A DNA stretch of 64,000 nucleotides from Brevibacillus_D fluminis_A (GCF_052072235.1 NZ_CM125436.1:4396001-4460000), one strand, 5' to 3'; shown: positions 25,073-35,108, numbered from the stretch's first letter. Numbers and translations are program-made. Notes: a model not told the origin generated them from the letters alone.

Positions 25073-27352
25073 ATGTCTGATGAACAACAACGTTTTTTGC
25101 CAATTTTGGGTTATGGAGAGAATTTGATTGAACCGGTTAGACCTGGCTCAGGTGGTGGTGAGGTTAATTATCCTCGAACCTACGCAGAGGCACGTGAAAG
25201 AGTTAAGCAGCAAGTGACCAACCTTAGACGATCAATCAATGAAATCCCAGAAGAGAAGAGATTAAATGAGGTAGTTGTAACGATAAGGTTACATCATAAA
25301 TTTCTTGCAAAATCATATACACCTAACACATTTTTTCGTGATGTGAACGTTGAAAACATTGGTTCTCGACGTTGGTATTATACTGAAGAAGAGGCAGAAG
25401 AAACACATTACAGCAAAATGCACTTCATTCGAGCTACCATGTCGAATCTTACAAGACTTGAACAGATTTTAGATCAAGCTGAGGTAACTCTAACTGAATC
25501 TTTTAGAAAAGATATTCAAAAAATAGAGGACATCTCGTTACTATCTCCAGAAGAGGTCGTTGTTGGTTTTGATGACGATTGGAGTCAAGGCAAAGTTGAA
25601 ATGGTACTTCATCCTTTTGAGGATGAAACCAGCGTTGCTATCCAAAAATTCACCAGAATACTAATTGAAAACGGTGTGCCTGCTGAGTCGTTAAGAGTGA
25701 AAAACTACGCAAGCGGTCCGACTTTCATTAGTGCAAATCTTAATCGCCAAGCTCTACAGGCAATTAACGACTTTAACCCACTGAGAACAGCTCACCCAAT
25801 AAGAATAAATTCCTTTCCTGAAATGAGAACGGTTCGAATCATCCCTAATGCGCCGGCTCCCGCACCTGGTAACACTCGTTCAACGATTAAGGTTGGAATG
25901 TTTGATGGTGGTGTTGACCCCACAAACGCATTGCTTTTGAACCACGTTCACGAGAATAATGTGTTGGAAACTCAACCTGTTCCTGACGGAATTGCACATG
26001 GTACCGCAGTTGCTGGATGTATACTTTACGGTTCATTAAATGGCTACAGTGCAGGATCACAAGTCCCTCAACCACTGGTGTCTGTTGAAAGTTTTCGTGT
26101 TCTTCCTTTAAATGACCCAAATGATTATGAATTGTATGAAGCCATCGATATTATTGAGAGTGTTGTGCCGGCGAGACATGACATCAGTGTGTACAACCTT
26201 TCGTTTGGTCCACACGGTCCAATCCTAGACGATGATATTTCCAGATTCACCTACGTTTTGGATGATTTGGCTTGGAACTATCGAAAACTGTTTGTTGTTG
26301 CTGTAGGAAATGACGGGGATCTACAAGAGCCATTTAACCGTATTCAAGCACCAGCTGATATGGTAAACGGCCTTGGTGTAGGGGCATTTGCATACGATTA
26401 CTCGAGCGGAGAAGTGATAAGAGCATCGTACAGTTCAGTAGGACAAGGTAGAGAAGGATGTAAAGTGAAGCCGGATTTAACTGCTTTTGGCGGAGACGAA
26501 AACAGACCAATTCATCTAATTTCTACTACACATGGCCATAAACATCTTAGTATGGGAACAAGCTTTGCTGCTCCAATAGTTGCTGGGATGGCTGGGGAAA
26601 TTTTGGGACGTTGTGATAGATTTAATCCATTGGTAGCACGTGCACTTCTTATACATTCAGCAACCAATCCAAATGGTGTTTGTGATGAATTAGGTTACGG
26701 CTATATTGATCAGTCTGTTGAGCAGATTATGAATTGTACGGATAAACATGTAACTCTGGTGTACAGTAGTTCTATTCTTCCAACACATTATGCCAAGCTA
26801 CCAATTCCGTATCCAATGAACGCTAGGGATGCAGGAACTATTGATCTTAGATACACCATAGCTGTCTTATCCAAAGCAAATCCTCTTCACGTTGAAGATT
26901 ATACTGAATCAGCAGTTGAGGATACCTTCTATCCACACGATCAAAAGTTCCGTTATTCTTTACCTGGTCGTAACCCAGTTATAAGGCACGTTGAAGAAGA
27001 TGCCGATGAAATCCAACGACTTCTCGAGCAAGGCTGGCAAAGAAGTGTACTACCTGTAACCAGAAGCACAAACAGCTACCAAACTGAGCAGGCACGACGC
27101 GGGGAATTAAAATGGGATACTGTTGTCCAAAGATGGGATAGAATGAGAGCAACTACCTTACGAAACCCCTTTTTAGTTCTTCATGGAATGGGCCGTAATG
27201 GAGGTAACGATAGGATGGATTATGCTGTAATCGTTACAATTTCAGCCCCTCGTTACCAAGGTAGTCTATATGAAGATATTCTTAATGAATATCGACAACT
27301 ACAACCTATTCAGATGCGTGCAGTTAACGAAATATTGGTACCAATTCAATAA
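25073..27352 (+). CDS. ietS: Subtilisin-like S8 serine protease, IetS-like defence protein
   Basis: A 759-residue protein from ATG 25073 with AAGGAGGAATAATT upstream. An N-terminal region of about 265 residues of unknown fold is followed by an S8 domain. The catalytic Asp is in GMFDGGVD (residue 277), His in HGTAVAG (309), the oxyanion Asn in VGND (412) and Ser in GTSFAAP (497). A C-terminal domain of about 230 residues follows. There is no signal peptide, so it is cytoplasmic, unlike secreted subtilisins. Coupled to the ATPase gene, it is the probable effector that the ATPase controls. The AT-rich composition and flanking insertion sequences fit horizontal transfer. Confidence 0.85.
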   Translation: MSDEQQRFLPILGYGENLIEPVRPGSGGGEVNYPRTYAEARERVKQQVTNLRRSINEIPEEKRLNEVVVTIRLHHKFLAKSYTPNTFFRDVNVENIGSRRWYYTEEEAEETHYSKMHFIRATMSNLTRLEQILDQAEVTLTESFRKDIQKIEDISLLSPEEVVVGFDDDWSQGKVEMVLHPFEDETSVAIQKFTRILIENGVPAESLRVKNYASGPTFISANLNRQALQAINDFNPLRTAHPIRINSFPEMRTVRIIPNAPAPAPGNTRSTIKVGMFDGGVDPTNALLLNHVHENNVLETQPVPDGIAHGTAVAGCILYGSLNGYSAGSQVPQPLVSVESFRVLPLNDPNDYELYEAIDIIESVVPARHDISVYNLSFGPHGPILDDDISRFTYVLDDLAWNYRKLFVVAVGNDGDLQEPFNRIQAPADMVNGLGVGAFAYDYSSGEVIRASYSSVGQGREGCKVKPDLTAFGGDENRPIHLISTTHGHKHLSMGTSFAAPIVAGMAGEILGRCDRFNPLVARALLIHSATNPNGVCDELGYGYIDQSVEQIMNCTDKHVTLVYSSSILPTHYAKLPIPYPMNARDAGTIDLRYTIAVLSKANPLHVEDYTESAVEDTFYPHDQKFRYSLPGRNPVIRHVEEDADEIQRLLEQGWQRSVLPVTRSTNSYQTEQARRGELKWDTVVQRWDRMRATTLRNPFLVLHGMGRNGGNDRMDYAVIVTISAPRYQGSLYEDILNEYRQLQPIQMRAVNEILVPIQ

Positions 27353-27360
27353 TTCTTTAA

Positions 27361-29133
27361 GGGGCTGTCCCAAAAGTCGTGAAAACGGCTAAGGGATAGC
27401 CCCTTTTTTTCTGTTTCGAAACACAAAAAGAAACCATCCTTTGGCAAAATGTAAGTACGACCAAACATCATACAAAAGGAGAGGGTTTCTTTGTTTATCC
27501 AGTATACCATGAATCAATTATTCCTTCCAATGGATTTAGAAGAAGACATACCAAGCAACCACCCGGTTCGAGTCGTCCACGAGATGGTGGAGCGGATAGA
27601 CGACGGGATTTTTGCTGCCGCCTATCCCGGTGGGGGGCGAGATAGCTACCACCCGAAAATGCTCACGAAAGTCATCATTTACGCCTATACCCAGAAAATG
27701 TATTCGTCCCGTCAAATCGCCAAAGCTCTCCACGAAAACATCATGTTCATGTGGATTGCCGGACGACAGCGACCCGACTTTCGCACCATCAACCGCTTTC
27801 GTTCCGAGCGGATGAAAGACGTCCTCGAAACCGTCTTTTCCGCCGTACTGGAATTGCTCGTTCAGGACGGTTTCATCAAGCTCGAGCACTATTTTCTGGA
27901 CGGAACCAAAATGGAAGCCAATGCCAATCGCTATCCCTTCGTCTGGAAAAAAGCCGTGGACAAGTATCACGCCAAGCTACAGGAAAAGGGAAAGCAGTTG
28001 TTTGCCCAAATCGACGAAATGGAGAAAGAAGAAGAGCAACACGATCGCACCCGTGACCTTCCCGAATGCGAAAGCGCCGTGACATCCGAGCGAGTCGAGA
28101 AAGCCGTGCAAGAACTAGAAGCAAAACTGTAGGAAAAACCTAAGTACAAATCGCTGAAAAAGACCGTTACCCAAATCCGCAAAGACTTTCTCCCCCGTCT
28201 GCATAAGTATGAACAACAACTCGCTACGTTTGGCAATCGGAACAGCTTCAGCAAGACCGATCCAGATGCGACCTTTATGCGGATGAAGGAAGATCATATG
28301 AAAAACGGGCAACTCAAGCCAGGCTACAATGTGCAGATCGGAACGGAAAATCAGTTTATTGTGGGCTACAGCCTTCACCAAAGACCAACCGACACCCGTT
28401 GTTTGAAACCCCACTTAGAAAAAGTCAAGGCATTCCTTGGCAAGCTCCCCACCACCCTTATTGCGGATGCTGGCTACGGTGGAGAAGAGAACGACGCTTT
28501 TCTGGAAAATGAACAAGTGGAAGCGTTGGTGAAATACAGCACCTATCATCAGGAAAAACAGAGAGCATGGAAAAAGAACATCGGCAAAATTGACAACTGG
28601 CAGTATGACAAAGAAAAGGATGTGTGGATTTGTGCGGCTGGACAGGTCCCGACCTTTTGTTATGAGAGCAAGGAACAAACAGAAAATGGCTATGAAATCC
28701 GGCATCGGCACTACCGAAGCACCACCTGTGAAGCGTGCCCCCTCAAACCTGCCAGTACAAAAGCAAAAGGCAATCGGGAAATCAAAGTGGGTTTGCTGTA
28801 TCAACGCTACAAGCAACAGGTACGGGAGAAACTGCGTAGTGACGAAGGATATGAGCAGATGGTTCGGCGGATGGTGGAACCGGAAAGCGTGTTTGGGCAA
28901 ATCAAAACAACCGGAGATTCCGGCGGTTCCTGCTTCGCGGCTTACCAAAAGTAAGTTTGGAGGTCGGGTGGCTTTTTCTTGTCCATAATCTGTTGAAGAA
29001 AGCATCCCACGATCAAAAACAAAAGATAGTGGGCAGGAATAACGCCCCTCTACAACGTTTTTTCCTAAGCCGCACAAATGGTAACGAAGAGAGGCTGCCC
29101 CTCCGTAGAAAAATCCACTTATGGGACAGCCCC
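27361..29133 (+). mobile_element. IS1182-like element, degenerate
   Basis: The element starts 8 bp after the protease stop with GGGGCTGTCCCAAAAGTC and ends with GGGACAGCCCC at 29133, with a terminator-like hairpin just inside the left end. The ends match those of the outer element at 17540-23176. No exact target duplication was found. Its transposase gene is broken. Confidence 0.8.
27491..29016 (+). pseudogene. IS1182-family transposase with an internal stop and a frameshift
   Basis: The first frame (27491-28132) encodes the N-terminal half: NHPVRVVHEMVERIDDGIF, EHYFLDGTKMEANANRYPF. It ends at an in-frame TAG (28130-28132) after ELEAKL, and the same frame then resumes with FGNRNSFSKTDPDATFMRM and GLLYQRYKQQVREKL. 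Near 28912 a missing base shifts the frame: GQIKTT should continue as KNNRRFRRF, which is found one frame over, then LVHNLLKKASHDQK. Two independent lesions make it inactive. The end coordinate is approximate. Confidence 0.85.
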
Positions 29134-29159
29134 TTTGTTTTTCACGATGCGTCCGTATC

Positions 29160-30554
29160 CTATTTCGCCATTACTCTCATCAATTTTTTGAATGCGGGGA
29201 TTTTGCTCAGTCGGTATTTGAACGGGAATTTGAACAAGATCAAGGGTTTGGCGTTGAGGAAGGGTCTCATGGCGTAAAAGACTTCTTTTGCTGTCTTGCA
29301 AAATTTCACGCGGTCCTTTGCCATGCCAAGCTTGATCGCCCGTTTGCCGATTCGGTGGGCTTCGCCGATGACGACGAGCATGTCGACGCCGGTCGCGATG
29401 ACTTTATCGGCGATTTTGTCGTACTCGTTTTTTGCATTGTCGCCGAGCTGGGGCATGTAGCCAAGGACAGCGATGGTTTTTTTGCCGTTTGCCGCGTCTT
29501 TGAGCACTTGCAGGGCCGCGGCCATCGAGGGCGGCGTGCAGTTCCACGTATCATCGATGATGGTGCAGCCGCGCAGCCCCGGCTTGAATTCGAGGTGACG
29601 CCGGACGGTTTGGAAGGTGGCGATCGCTTTCCCCGCCGCTTCGAGCGGAATGCCGATCGCATGGCACGCGCCGATTGCGGCAATCGCATTGTACACGCTG
29701 TGCTCGCCGAGGCCCGGCACAAAGAGATCGTAGGTCGCGTCCTGATGGGTCAGCGTGAACGTCATGCCGTTTTCCGCATACGCTATAGCACTTGCCCGAT
29801 ATGCAGCCTGCTCGCTTTTGCCGAAAGAAAGCAGCTTGCCTTTGAAGCGGCTGAAGTCGATTCGGCGAATGTTTTCGTCATCGGCGTTGATCACAAGCGT
29901 CCCTTGCGGATCGACGCCATCGAGCAGCTCCGCTTTGGCCCGCACGTAGTTTTCAAACGTTTTGCAGCCAAGCAGATGGTAGACGCCGATATTGAGCAGG
30001 ACGCCGACCTGCGGGCGAAAATGTCGGCACGCCGTGTCGATGCAGCCGGGATGGGATACGCCCAGCTCAAAGACTGCCGCCTGCGTGCTGTCGTCGATTC
30101 CCGCCAAATACTTCAGATTGTGCAGCACGCTGTTTTGTCCGTCAACGGTAGCTTGCGTCCTCATGTTTTGCGTTTTTAGGATATGCTTGATCAGCTCGGT
30201 CGTTGTCGTTTTGCCGCATGTACCGGTGATGCCGATCACGGGGATTTGAAACAGATTGCGATAATAGCTGACAAAGCCCCAATAAGACTCCTGCACGTTT
30301 TTTACCTTGATGATCCCGACGTTGCGGCTGGACTTCCGCTCGATTTCCGCCGGATTTTCACAAACGACGACCACGGACTTTTTGCCGGACAGCGCGTTAC
30401 CGATACCGCTGTTCGCCTTCAAATGAAAATACAAGGTATGATCGCGAATCCCGGCAGGCTTCGCTGTCACATGCGTAAGTGTCGTCTGCTCATTTCCCCG
30501 GAAGAGGACCCCTCTTACCGGCGAGAGAATCTCGACTGCCTTTACTGATTTCAT
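29160..30554 (-). CDS. Mur-ligase-family (MurF-like) amide ligase, module 2
   Basis: A 464-residue paralogue of the ligase at 3716-5107. ATG 30554 follows GAGGCGG at nine bases; a GTG at 30563 is too close to that site. Motifs in order: IGITGTCGKTTTTELI (P-loop, again with Cys in place of the MurF Asn), AAVFELGVS, LNIGVYHLLG, LVINADD and IIDDTWNCTPPSMAAALQ. It is the last gene of an operon after a YheC/YheD ATP-grasp gene and an amino-acid racemase gene. An amide-bond-forming role using a racemised amino acid is plausible. Confidence 0.78.
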   Translation of the reverse strand: MKSVKAVEILSPVRGVLFRGNEQTTLTHVTAKPAGIRDHTLYFHLKANSGIGNALSGKKSVVVVCENPAEIERKSSRNVGIIKVKNVQESYWGFVSYYRNLFQIPVIGITGTCGKTTTTELIKHILKTQNMRTQATVDGQNSVLHNLKYLAGIDDSTQAAVFELGVSHPGCIDTACRHFRPQVGVLLNIGVYHLLGCKTFENYVRAKAELLDGVDPQGTLVINADDENIRRIDFSRFKGKLLSFGKSEQAAYRASAIAYAENGMTFTLTHQDATYDLFVPGLGEHSVYNAIAAIGACHAIGIPLEAAGKAIATFQTVRRHLEFKPGLRGCTIIDDTWNCTPPSMAAALQVLKDAANGKKTIAVLGYMPQLGDNAKNEYDKIADKVIATGVDMLVVIGEAHRIGKRAIKLGMAKDRVKFCKTAKEVFYAMRPFLNAKPLILFKFPFKYRLSKIPAFKKLMRVMAK

Positions 30555-30627
30555 ATGTTTCACCCGCCTCTGTCGTTGCTTCTCCCCACATGGCTGCGCC
30601 TTGCTTTCGGCGGAGCCGTAACCATCA

Positions 30628-31326
30628 TTACTCTTGTGCGAGACTGATCGCCCGTTTTGCCAAAAACAGCGTCGGATCGAGCTTTTTCATCTGCTCATCC
30701 AAATACGGGAACAACAGCGGAATTTCCGTGCAGGCGCCAAGCACCGCAGCGACTCCCTGTTCCTGATGATGCGCAAACAGCCGATTGAGCGCTCCGATGT
30801 GCGGATTGGTCTGAATGCGCGATGCTTTGGCTTCGGCGATTGCGGCCGCGATGACTTGCTGCTCCGCTTGCGACGGGATGTGGAGTCGCATGCCTTTTGC
30901 CGAAAACGCATGTTGATAGAGTCGCTTTTGCAGCGTAGCTGTCGTCGCGAGGAGCAGGATGCGATCAGCCAGCTGTGGATGATGCCGCTCGATCCAGGCG
31001 ACCGTATTCTCGATCATGTGGACGATCGGGATCGTCACCGCGTCTTGCAACGGTTCATACCACGCATGCGCCGTATGGCACGGGATCAGGATGAAATCCA
31101 CCCCTGCCGCCTCCAAAAGCCGGGCGGATCGGATCATTTCGGGCAGCGGATCTTCCTTTTGCTCCAAAATCGCTTCCATCCGCGAAGGAATTTTGGGGTT
31201 ATTGTAGATGAGCATGCGGATATGATCCTGATCCGTTGCCGCCGGGGTATGCGCCACGATTTTTTCAAACAGATCAATGGTTGCCATCGGGCCCATTCCG
31301 CCCATGATGCCGATTGTCTTGCCCAT
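30628..31326 (-). CDS. Aspartate/glutamate racemase-family amino-acid racemase
   Basis: A 232-residue cofactor-independent racemase. It has the N-terminal GIMGGMGPMATIDLFEKI and two catalytic cysteines, in LIPCHTAHAWYE (about residue 82) and LGACTEIPLLF (about residue 199), with the family's usual spacing. ATG 31326 begins 10 nt after the ATP-grasp gene. The substrate cannot be read from sequence; Asp or Glu are the commonest for this family, but other amino acids occur. Its place between an ATP-grasp ligase and a Mur ligase suggests it supplies a D-amino acid for that pair. Confidence 0.85.
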   Translation of the reverse strand: MGKTIGIMGGMGPMATIDLFEKIVAHTPAATDQDHIRMLIYNNPKIPSRMEAILEQKEDPLPEMIRSARLLEAAGVDFILIPCHTAHAWYEPLQDAVTIPIVHMIENTVAWIERHHPQLADRILLLATTATLQKRLYQHAFSAKGMRLHIPSQAEQQVIAAAIAEAKASRIQTNPHIGALNRLFAHHQEQGVAAVLGACTEIPLLFPYLDEQMKKLDPTLFLAKRAISLAQE

Positions 31327-31336
31327 CCGTGATCCC

Positions 31337-32686
31337 TTACCTTTCCGCCTGTCTACCGAATCCCGCCAGCCATTTCATATATAGCAAGTGGTTGCGCAAA
31401 ATCGCCTGGTACAAACCACGCTCATTCGCATCCAGCGCCAAGGTGTGATCGGGATTGTTATGCTGGATTTCGATGATCCACACGTTACGCTCGGTGTCCA
31501 TGCCGATGTCGACGCCCATGTTTCCGCAATGAATCCCGGCTGCATCCAGGCTCCTGGCCACGCGGTGCGCGAGCAGGGAAAGTTTTTTCCTCATCCGGTT
31601 TGCCTTGTGTTCCGTCAGCCCGAAAGTTTGGCGCAATGTGCGTTCGCCCGTCTCGGCACTGCCCCCCGCCTTGATGTTGCTGACGATGCTGCCCGGTTTG
31701 CCGTAGCGGGTGATCAGCCCCATGTCCTCCCATTTGCCCGCCTGGTTTTTGACCATGATGACGCGAAAATCAAAGATGCGGTTGTTCGCCGAAAACAGCC
31801 GAATCGCCTTTTGCATCATGCAGGTTTGCGGTCGAAGGCGTTTGCGAACAAAGGTCGAAAACAGTTGGTCTGTCGCTATGAAGTGTTTGCGGTTGTTCCC
31901 CTCCACCCGCGAGCGAACAAGGTAGCCTTGATTCAGGCGTACGATTTTCCAGATTGACTTGCCCTGGGAACCGCGAATCGGTTTGACATAGGCTTGCTGA
32001 TGATGCTGCAAGAAATGGAGCAAATCACCCGATTTCCGGTAGAGTTGGCTGACCGGCAAATAGTTGCCAAGCCCGGATGATTGCAGCAGCTGGTGCATCT
32101 TCCATTTGTGATAGTTGAAATTGTTGAAGACGGTATCGCCCATGATCGATTGGAAGTGGTCGCGGTAACGTACAGGGAGCATCCCGATCTTGATAAAGAG
32201 CGCTGCCGGATAGCTGTACGTGCCGATGATCCAGCGTTTGGTCTGCGGATGGAAGACATAGCCGCGGATCGTCTGGCGTCGCGTGTTCACGCCGGAGAGC
32301 GCAAACGCGATGACCGTTCCGCCGACCTGTTCATACAAGGCGAGATATTCGTCGAGTTTGTGCAAATGCTCTTTCATGTTTTTCATCGAGTGCGAGACCA
32401 GAAAGCCGATGTACGGCCCCAGCCGGATTTCCTGCTCATTCACGGCGATTTCATAGCGAGAGAAGAGCGGAATGCGCAGGCTGGCAATGGTTTCGCGAGA
32501 TAAGGCCGCTTCATTTTCTCCGACCGCCCCAGAGGAGAGCGTGACATGAATCTTCTCGGACAAGGCTCCATAGCGCAGGAGCATTGTCGTATCTCCCGCG
32601 ATTCCGAGTGATTCTGCCATCTGCGGATGCAGCGACAGCATGCCTCTGACTTGCTTGCTGGCACGTAATGCGATTTTGGTCGTCAC
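31337..32686 (-). CDS. YheC/YheD family ATP-grasp protein, module 2
   Basis: A 449-residue paralogue of the protein at 5392-6750. The start chosen is GTG 32686, with GGAGT seven bases upstream; the frame is open further upstream but that part lacks protein-like composition. Shared motifs are LGPYIGFLVSHS, VFHPQTKRW, AYVKPIRGSQGKSIWKIV, AAGIHCGNMGVDIGMD and IIEIQHNNPDHTL. It is first in an operon with a racemase and a Mur ligase. The family is linked to spore coats; the enzymatic product is not known. Confidence 0.82.
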   Translation of the reverse strand: MTTKIALRASKQVRGMLSLHPQMAESLGIAGDTTMLLRYGALSEKIHVTLSSGAVGENEAALSRETIASLRIPLFSRYEIAVNEQEIRLGPYIGFLVSHSMKNMKEHLHKLDEYLALYEQVGGTVIAFALSGVNTRRQTIRGYVFHPQTKRWIIGTYSYPAALFIKIGMLPVRYRDHFQSIMGDTVFNNFNYHKWKMHQLLQSSGLGNYLPVSQLYRKSGDLLHFLQHHQQAYVKPIRGSQGKSIWKIVRLNQGYLVRSRVEGNNRKHFIATDQLFSTFVRKRLRPQTCMMQKAIRLFSANNRIFDFRVIMVKNQAGKWEDMGLITRYGKPGSIVSNIKAGGSAETGERTLRQTFGLTEHKANRMRKKLSLLAHRVARSLDAAGIHCGNMGVDIGMDTERNVWIIEIQHNNPDHTLALDANERGLYQAILRNHLLYMKWLAGFGRQAER

Positions 32687-32820
32687 ATCAAAGACTCCTC
32701 TCTCTTCGTTTTTCCAGGAGCGGACGATGCGATTGTGATGTATCTTATGAAAGCCTGCAAAAATTGCCTGTACGAATAGCCCTATCGCTCTATTTTTTCC
32801 CCCAGCCTGCGTATTGGTAG

Positions 32821-32852
32821 AAAAAAACCGACTCTGCAAAAGAATCGGGTTT
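32821..32852 (-). terminator. Terminator-like hairpin (minus strand)
   Basis: The arms AAACCGA and TCGGGTTT pair across an internal loop, and on the minus strand the stem is followed by T7. With the next hairpin it separates topB from the ATP-grasp operon. Confidence 0.55.
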
Positions 32853-32873
32853 GTCAGCAAACATAGCGATAAA

Positions 32874-32905
32874 AAGCCTGCAACGCTACGATGGCGTGCA
32901 GGCTT
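32874..32905 (-). terminator. Terminator of topB
   Basis: A 9-bp perfect stem, AAGCCTGCA with TGCAGGCTT, just after the topB stop codon. On the minus strand it ends in T5. Confidence 0.8.
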
Positions 32906-32909
32906 CTTC

Positions 32910-35108
32910 CTATTTGTCAAATTTCAGCTTGGACAGCGCGCCCCACAAATCGGCGTTAAGCGGCTCATCCTGCTCTTTGTTTTGTTTGTTCATGTATTGC
33001 GCGACTTCCTTCTTGGAGAGCTTGGTGCCCTTTTCCTTATCCCGCCGCGCGTTGAAGGCGGACAGCTTCTCCCGATGGCCGCAGACGCAGACAAACGTCT
33101 GGCCTTCGCCCTCGCCGCGCAGCTCCAGCCGCTTGTGGCATTGCGGGCAGCGGGCGTTGGTCACTTTGGCGATGCCTTTGCGGTAGCCGCACTCCCGATC
33201 CTGGCAAACGAGCATCTTGCCTTTTTTGCCGTTTACCTCCAGCAAAAACTTGCCGCATTCCGGACATTTGCTGCGGGTCATGTTTTCGTGCTTGAACTGC
33301 TTGTCGCTGTTTTTGATTTCCGCCACGACCGATTGGGCGTAGGCTTTCATCTCGCCGATGAAGGCTTGCTTGTTCAGCTTGCCTTTGGCGATCGCGGACA
33401 GCTTTTGCTCCCATTTGGCGGTCAGTGTCGGCGATTGCATGTCGGCTGGAACCAGCTCCAGCAGTTGCTTTCCTTTGGAGGTGATGTAGATGCTTTTGCC
33501 GCGTTTCTCGATCAGGAAGCTGTTGAACAGCTTTTCGATAATATCCGCGCGTGTCGCCACCGTGCCCAGCCCGCCGGTTTCCCCGATCGTTTGGATCAGG
33601 TCTTTGCTTTCGGCCGCCATGTATTTTGCCGGATTCTCCATCGCGGACAGCAGGCTCGCTTCCGTAAACGGTTCAGGCGGCTTGGTCTCCCCTTTGGTTT
33701 GGGAAACGGCGGCGATGCGCAGCTGGTCGCCTTTGTTGATCTCGGGAAGCAGCTGATCCGCCAGGTCGTCTTTTCCCTCGTCGTCCTCGACATCGTGGTC
33801 GTAGACTTCCTTCCAACCAAGGTTGATCACCCGTTTTCCTTTCGCGAGGAAAACCTCATTGCCGATCTTGGCCTTGATCGTCGTCTGCTCGTATTCAAAC
33901 GGCGGGAACAGCACGGCGAGGAAGCGTTTGACCACCAGATCAAAAATTTTCCGCTCCTTGTCGCTCAAGGCACCCGGGAACACCGATTGCTCGGTCGGGA
34001 TGATCGCGTGGTGATCGGAGACCTTGCTGTCGTCGACAAATGATTTGTTGGCTGATATCGGCGCACGCAGCACTTTGGCCGCAAGCGGGCTGTACGGTTT
34101 GACCTGCACCGCTTTGACCCGATCGGCAAGCGTTTCGACCAGATCGGACGAGAGGAAGCGCGAATCGGTTCGCGGATAGGTCAGCACCTTGTGGTTTTCA
34201 TACAAGCCTTGCATGATCGACAGCGTTTCTTTTGCCGAGTAGCCGAACAGCTTGTTGGCGTCCCGCTGAAGCTCGGTCAAATCGTACAGCTGCGGCGCAT
34301 AGCTTTTTTTCAGCGCTTTGGTGACGTCGATCACCTCGGCATGCTTGTTTCTAACGGAAGCGAGCAGCTGGTCGGCCTTTTCTTTGGAAAAGGTGCGCAT
34401 CTCACGCGTCTGCTGATCTTGCCATTGCAGCTTGAGATGATCCTGCGTCACGGCTGTCATGCCGTAAAACGGTTTGGGTACAAACTGGCGAATCTCTTCC
34501 TCGCGCTTGGCGATGATGGCAATCGTCGGCGTCTGGACGCGGCCGCAGGAGAGCTGTGCGTTGTGCCGGCACGTCAGGGCGCGCGTCGCATTGATGCCGA
34601 CCATCCAGTCCGCTTCGGCGCGGGCCGCTGCGGAGGCATACAAGTTTTCAAATTCCCGTCCGTCGCGCAAATTGCGGAAGCCGTCTTTGATCGCTTTGTC
34701 TGTTACCGACGAAATCCACAGCCGTTTCAAAGGCTTTTTGGGGTGTGCCAGCTCAATGATCCAGCGTGCCACCAGCTCCCCTTCCCGGCCGGCATCGGTC
34801 GCGATGACGATCTCTTTCACATCGTTGCGGTTCATTTGTTGCTTGACCGTTTGGAACTGCCGGTTGCTTTCCTTGATCACGACCAGGCGCAAGGAAGACG
34901 GCAAAATCGGCAAATCCTCAATCCGCCACGCGCTGTATTGCTGACCGTAGTTTTCCGGGTCTGCCAGTGTCACCAAATGGCCCAAGGCCCATGTCACAAT
35001 GTAACGCTCCCCTTCAAAAAACCCGTTTCCTTTTTTATGGCATTCCAGCACTTTCGCTATATCACGTCCAACGGAAGGCTTTTCCGCCAACACCAATGTT
35101 TTGCTCAA
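32910..35108 (-). CDS. topB: DNA topoisomerase III
   Basis: A 732-residue type IA topoisomerase. TTG 35108 (KTLVLAEKPSVG follows) has AAGGGGTG upstream; longer open-frame starts add a non-conserved tail. The N-terminal TOPRIM domain has the acidic triad in ATDAGREGE. The catalytic Tyr is in VLTYPRTDSRFLSSD. Zinc-ribbon-like clusters close the protein (CPECGKF with CQDRECGYR, CPQCHKR with CVCG). It relaxes or decatenates DNA through single-strand passage. Full length; stands alone between two transcription units. Confidence 0.93.
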   Translation of the reverse strand: MSKTLVLAEKPSVGRDIAKVLECHKKGNGFFEGERYIVTWALGHLVTLADPENYGQQYSAWRIEDLPILPSSLRLVVIKESNRQFQTVKQQMNRNDVKEIVIATDAGREGELVARWIIELAHPKKPLKRLWISSVTDKAIKDGFRNLRDGREFENLYASAAARAEADWMVGINATRALTCRHNAQLSCGRVQTPTIAIIAKREEEIRQFVPKPFYGMTAVTQDHLKLQWQDQQTREMRTFSKEKADQLLASVRNKHAEVIDVTKALKKSYAPQLYDLTELQRDANKLFGYSAKETLSIMQGLYENHKVLTYPRTDSRFLSSDLVETLADRVKAVQVKPYSPLAAKVLRAPISANKSFVDDSKVSDHHAIIPTEQSVFPGALSDKERKIFDLVVKRFLAVLFPPFEYEQTTIKAKIGNEVFLAKGKRVINLGWKEVYDHDVEDDEGKDDLADQLLPEINKGDQLRIAAVSQTKGETKPPEPFTEASLLSAMENPAKYMAAESKDLIQTIGETGGLGTVATRADIIEKLFNSFLIEKRGKSIYITSKGKQLLELVPADMQSPTLTAKWEQKLSAIAKGKLNKQAFIGEMKAYAQSVVAEIKNSDKQFKHENMTRSKCPECGKFLLEVNGKKGKMLVCQDRECGYRKGIAKVTNARCPQCHKRLELRGEGEGQTFVCVCGHREKLSAFNARRDKEKGTKLSKKEVAQYMNKQNKEQDEPLNADLWGALSKLKFDK

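Noticed and set aside
29160..32686. Cyanophycin synthesis
   Set aside because: Only the domain pairing is similar; no fused cyanophycin synthetase and no cyanophycinase gene is seen.
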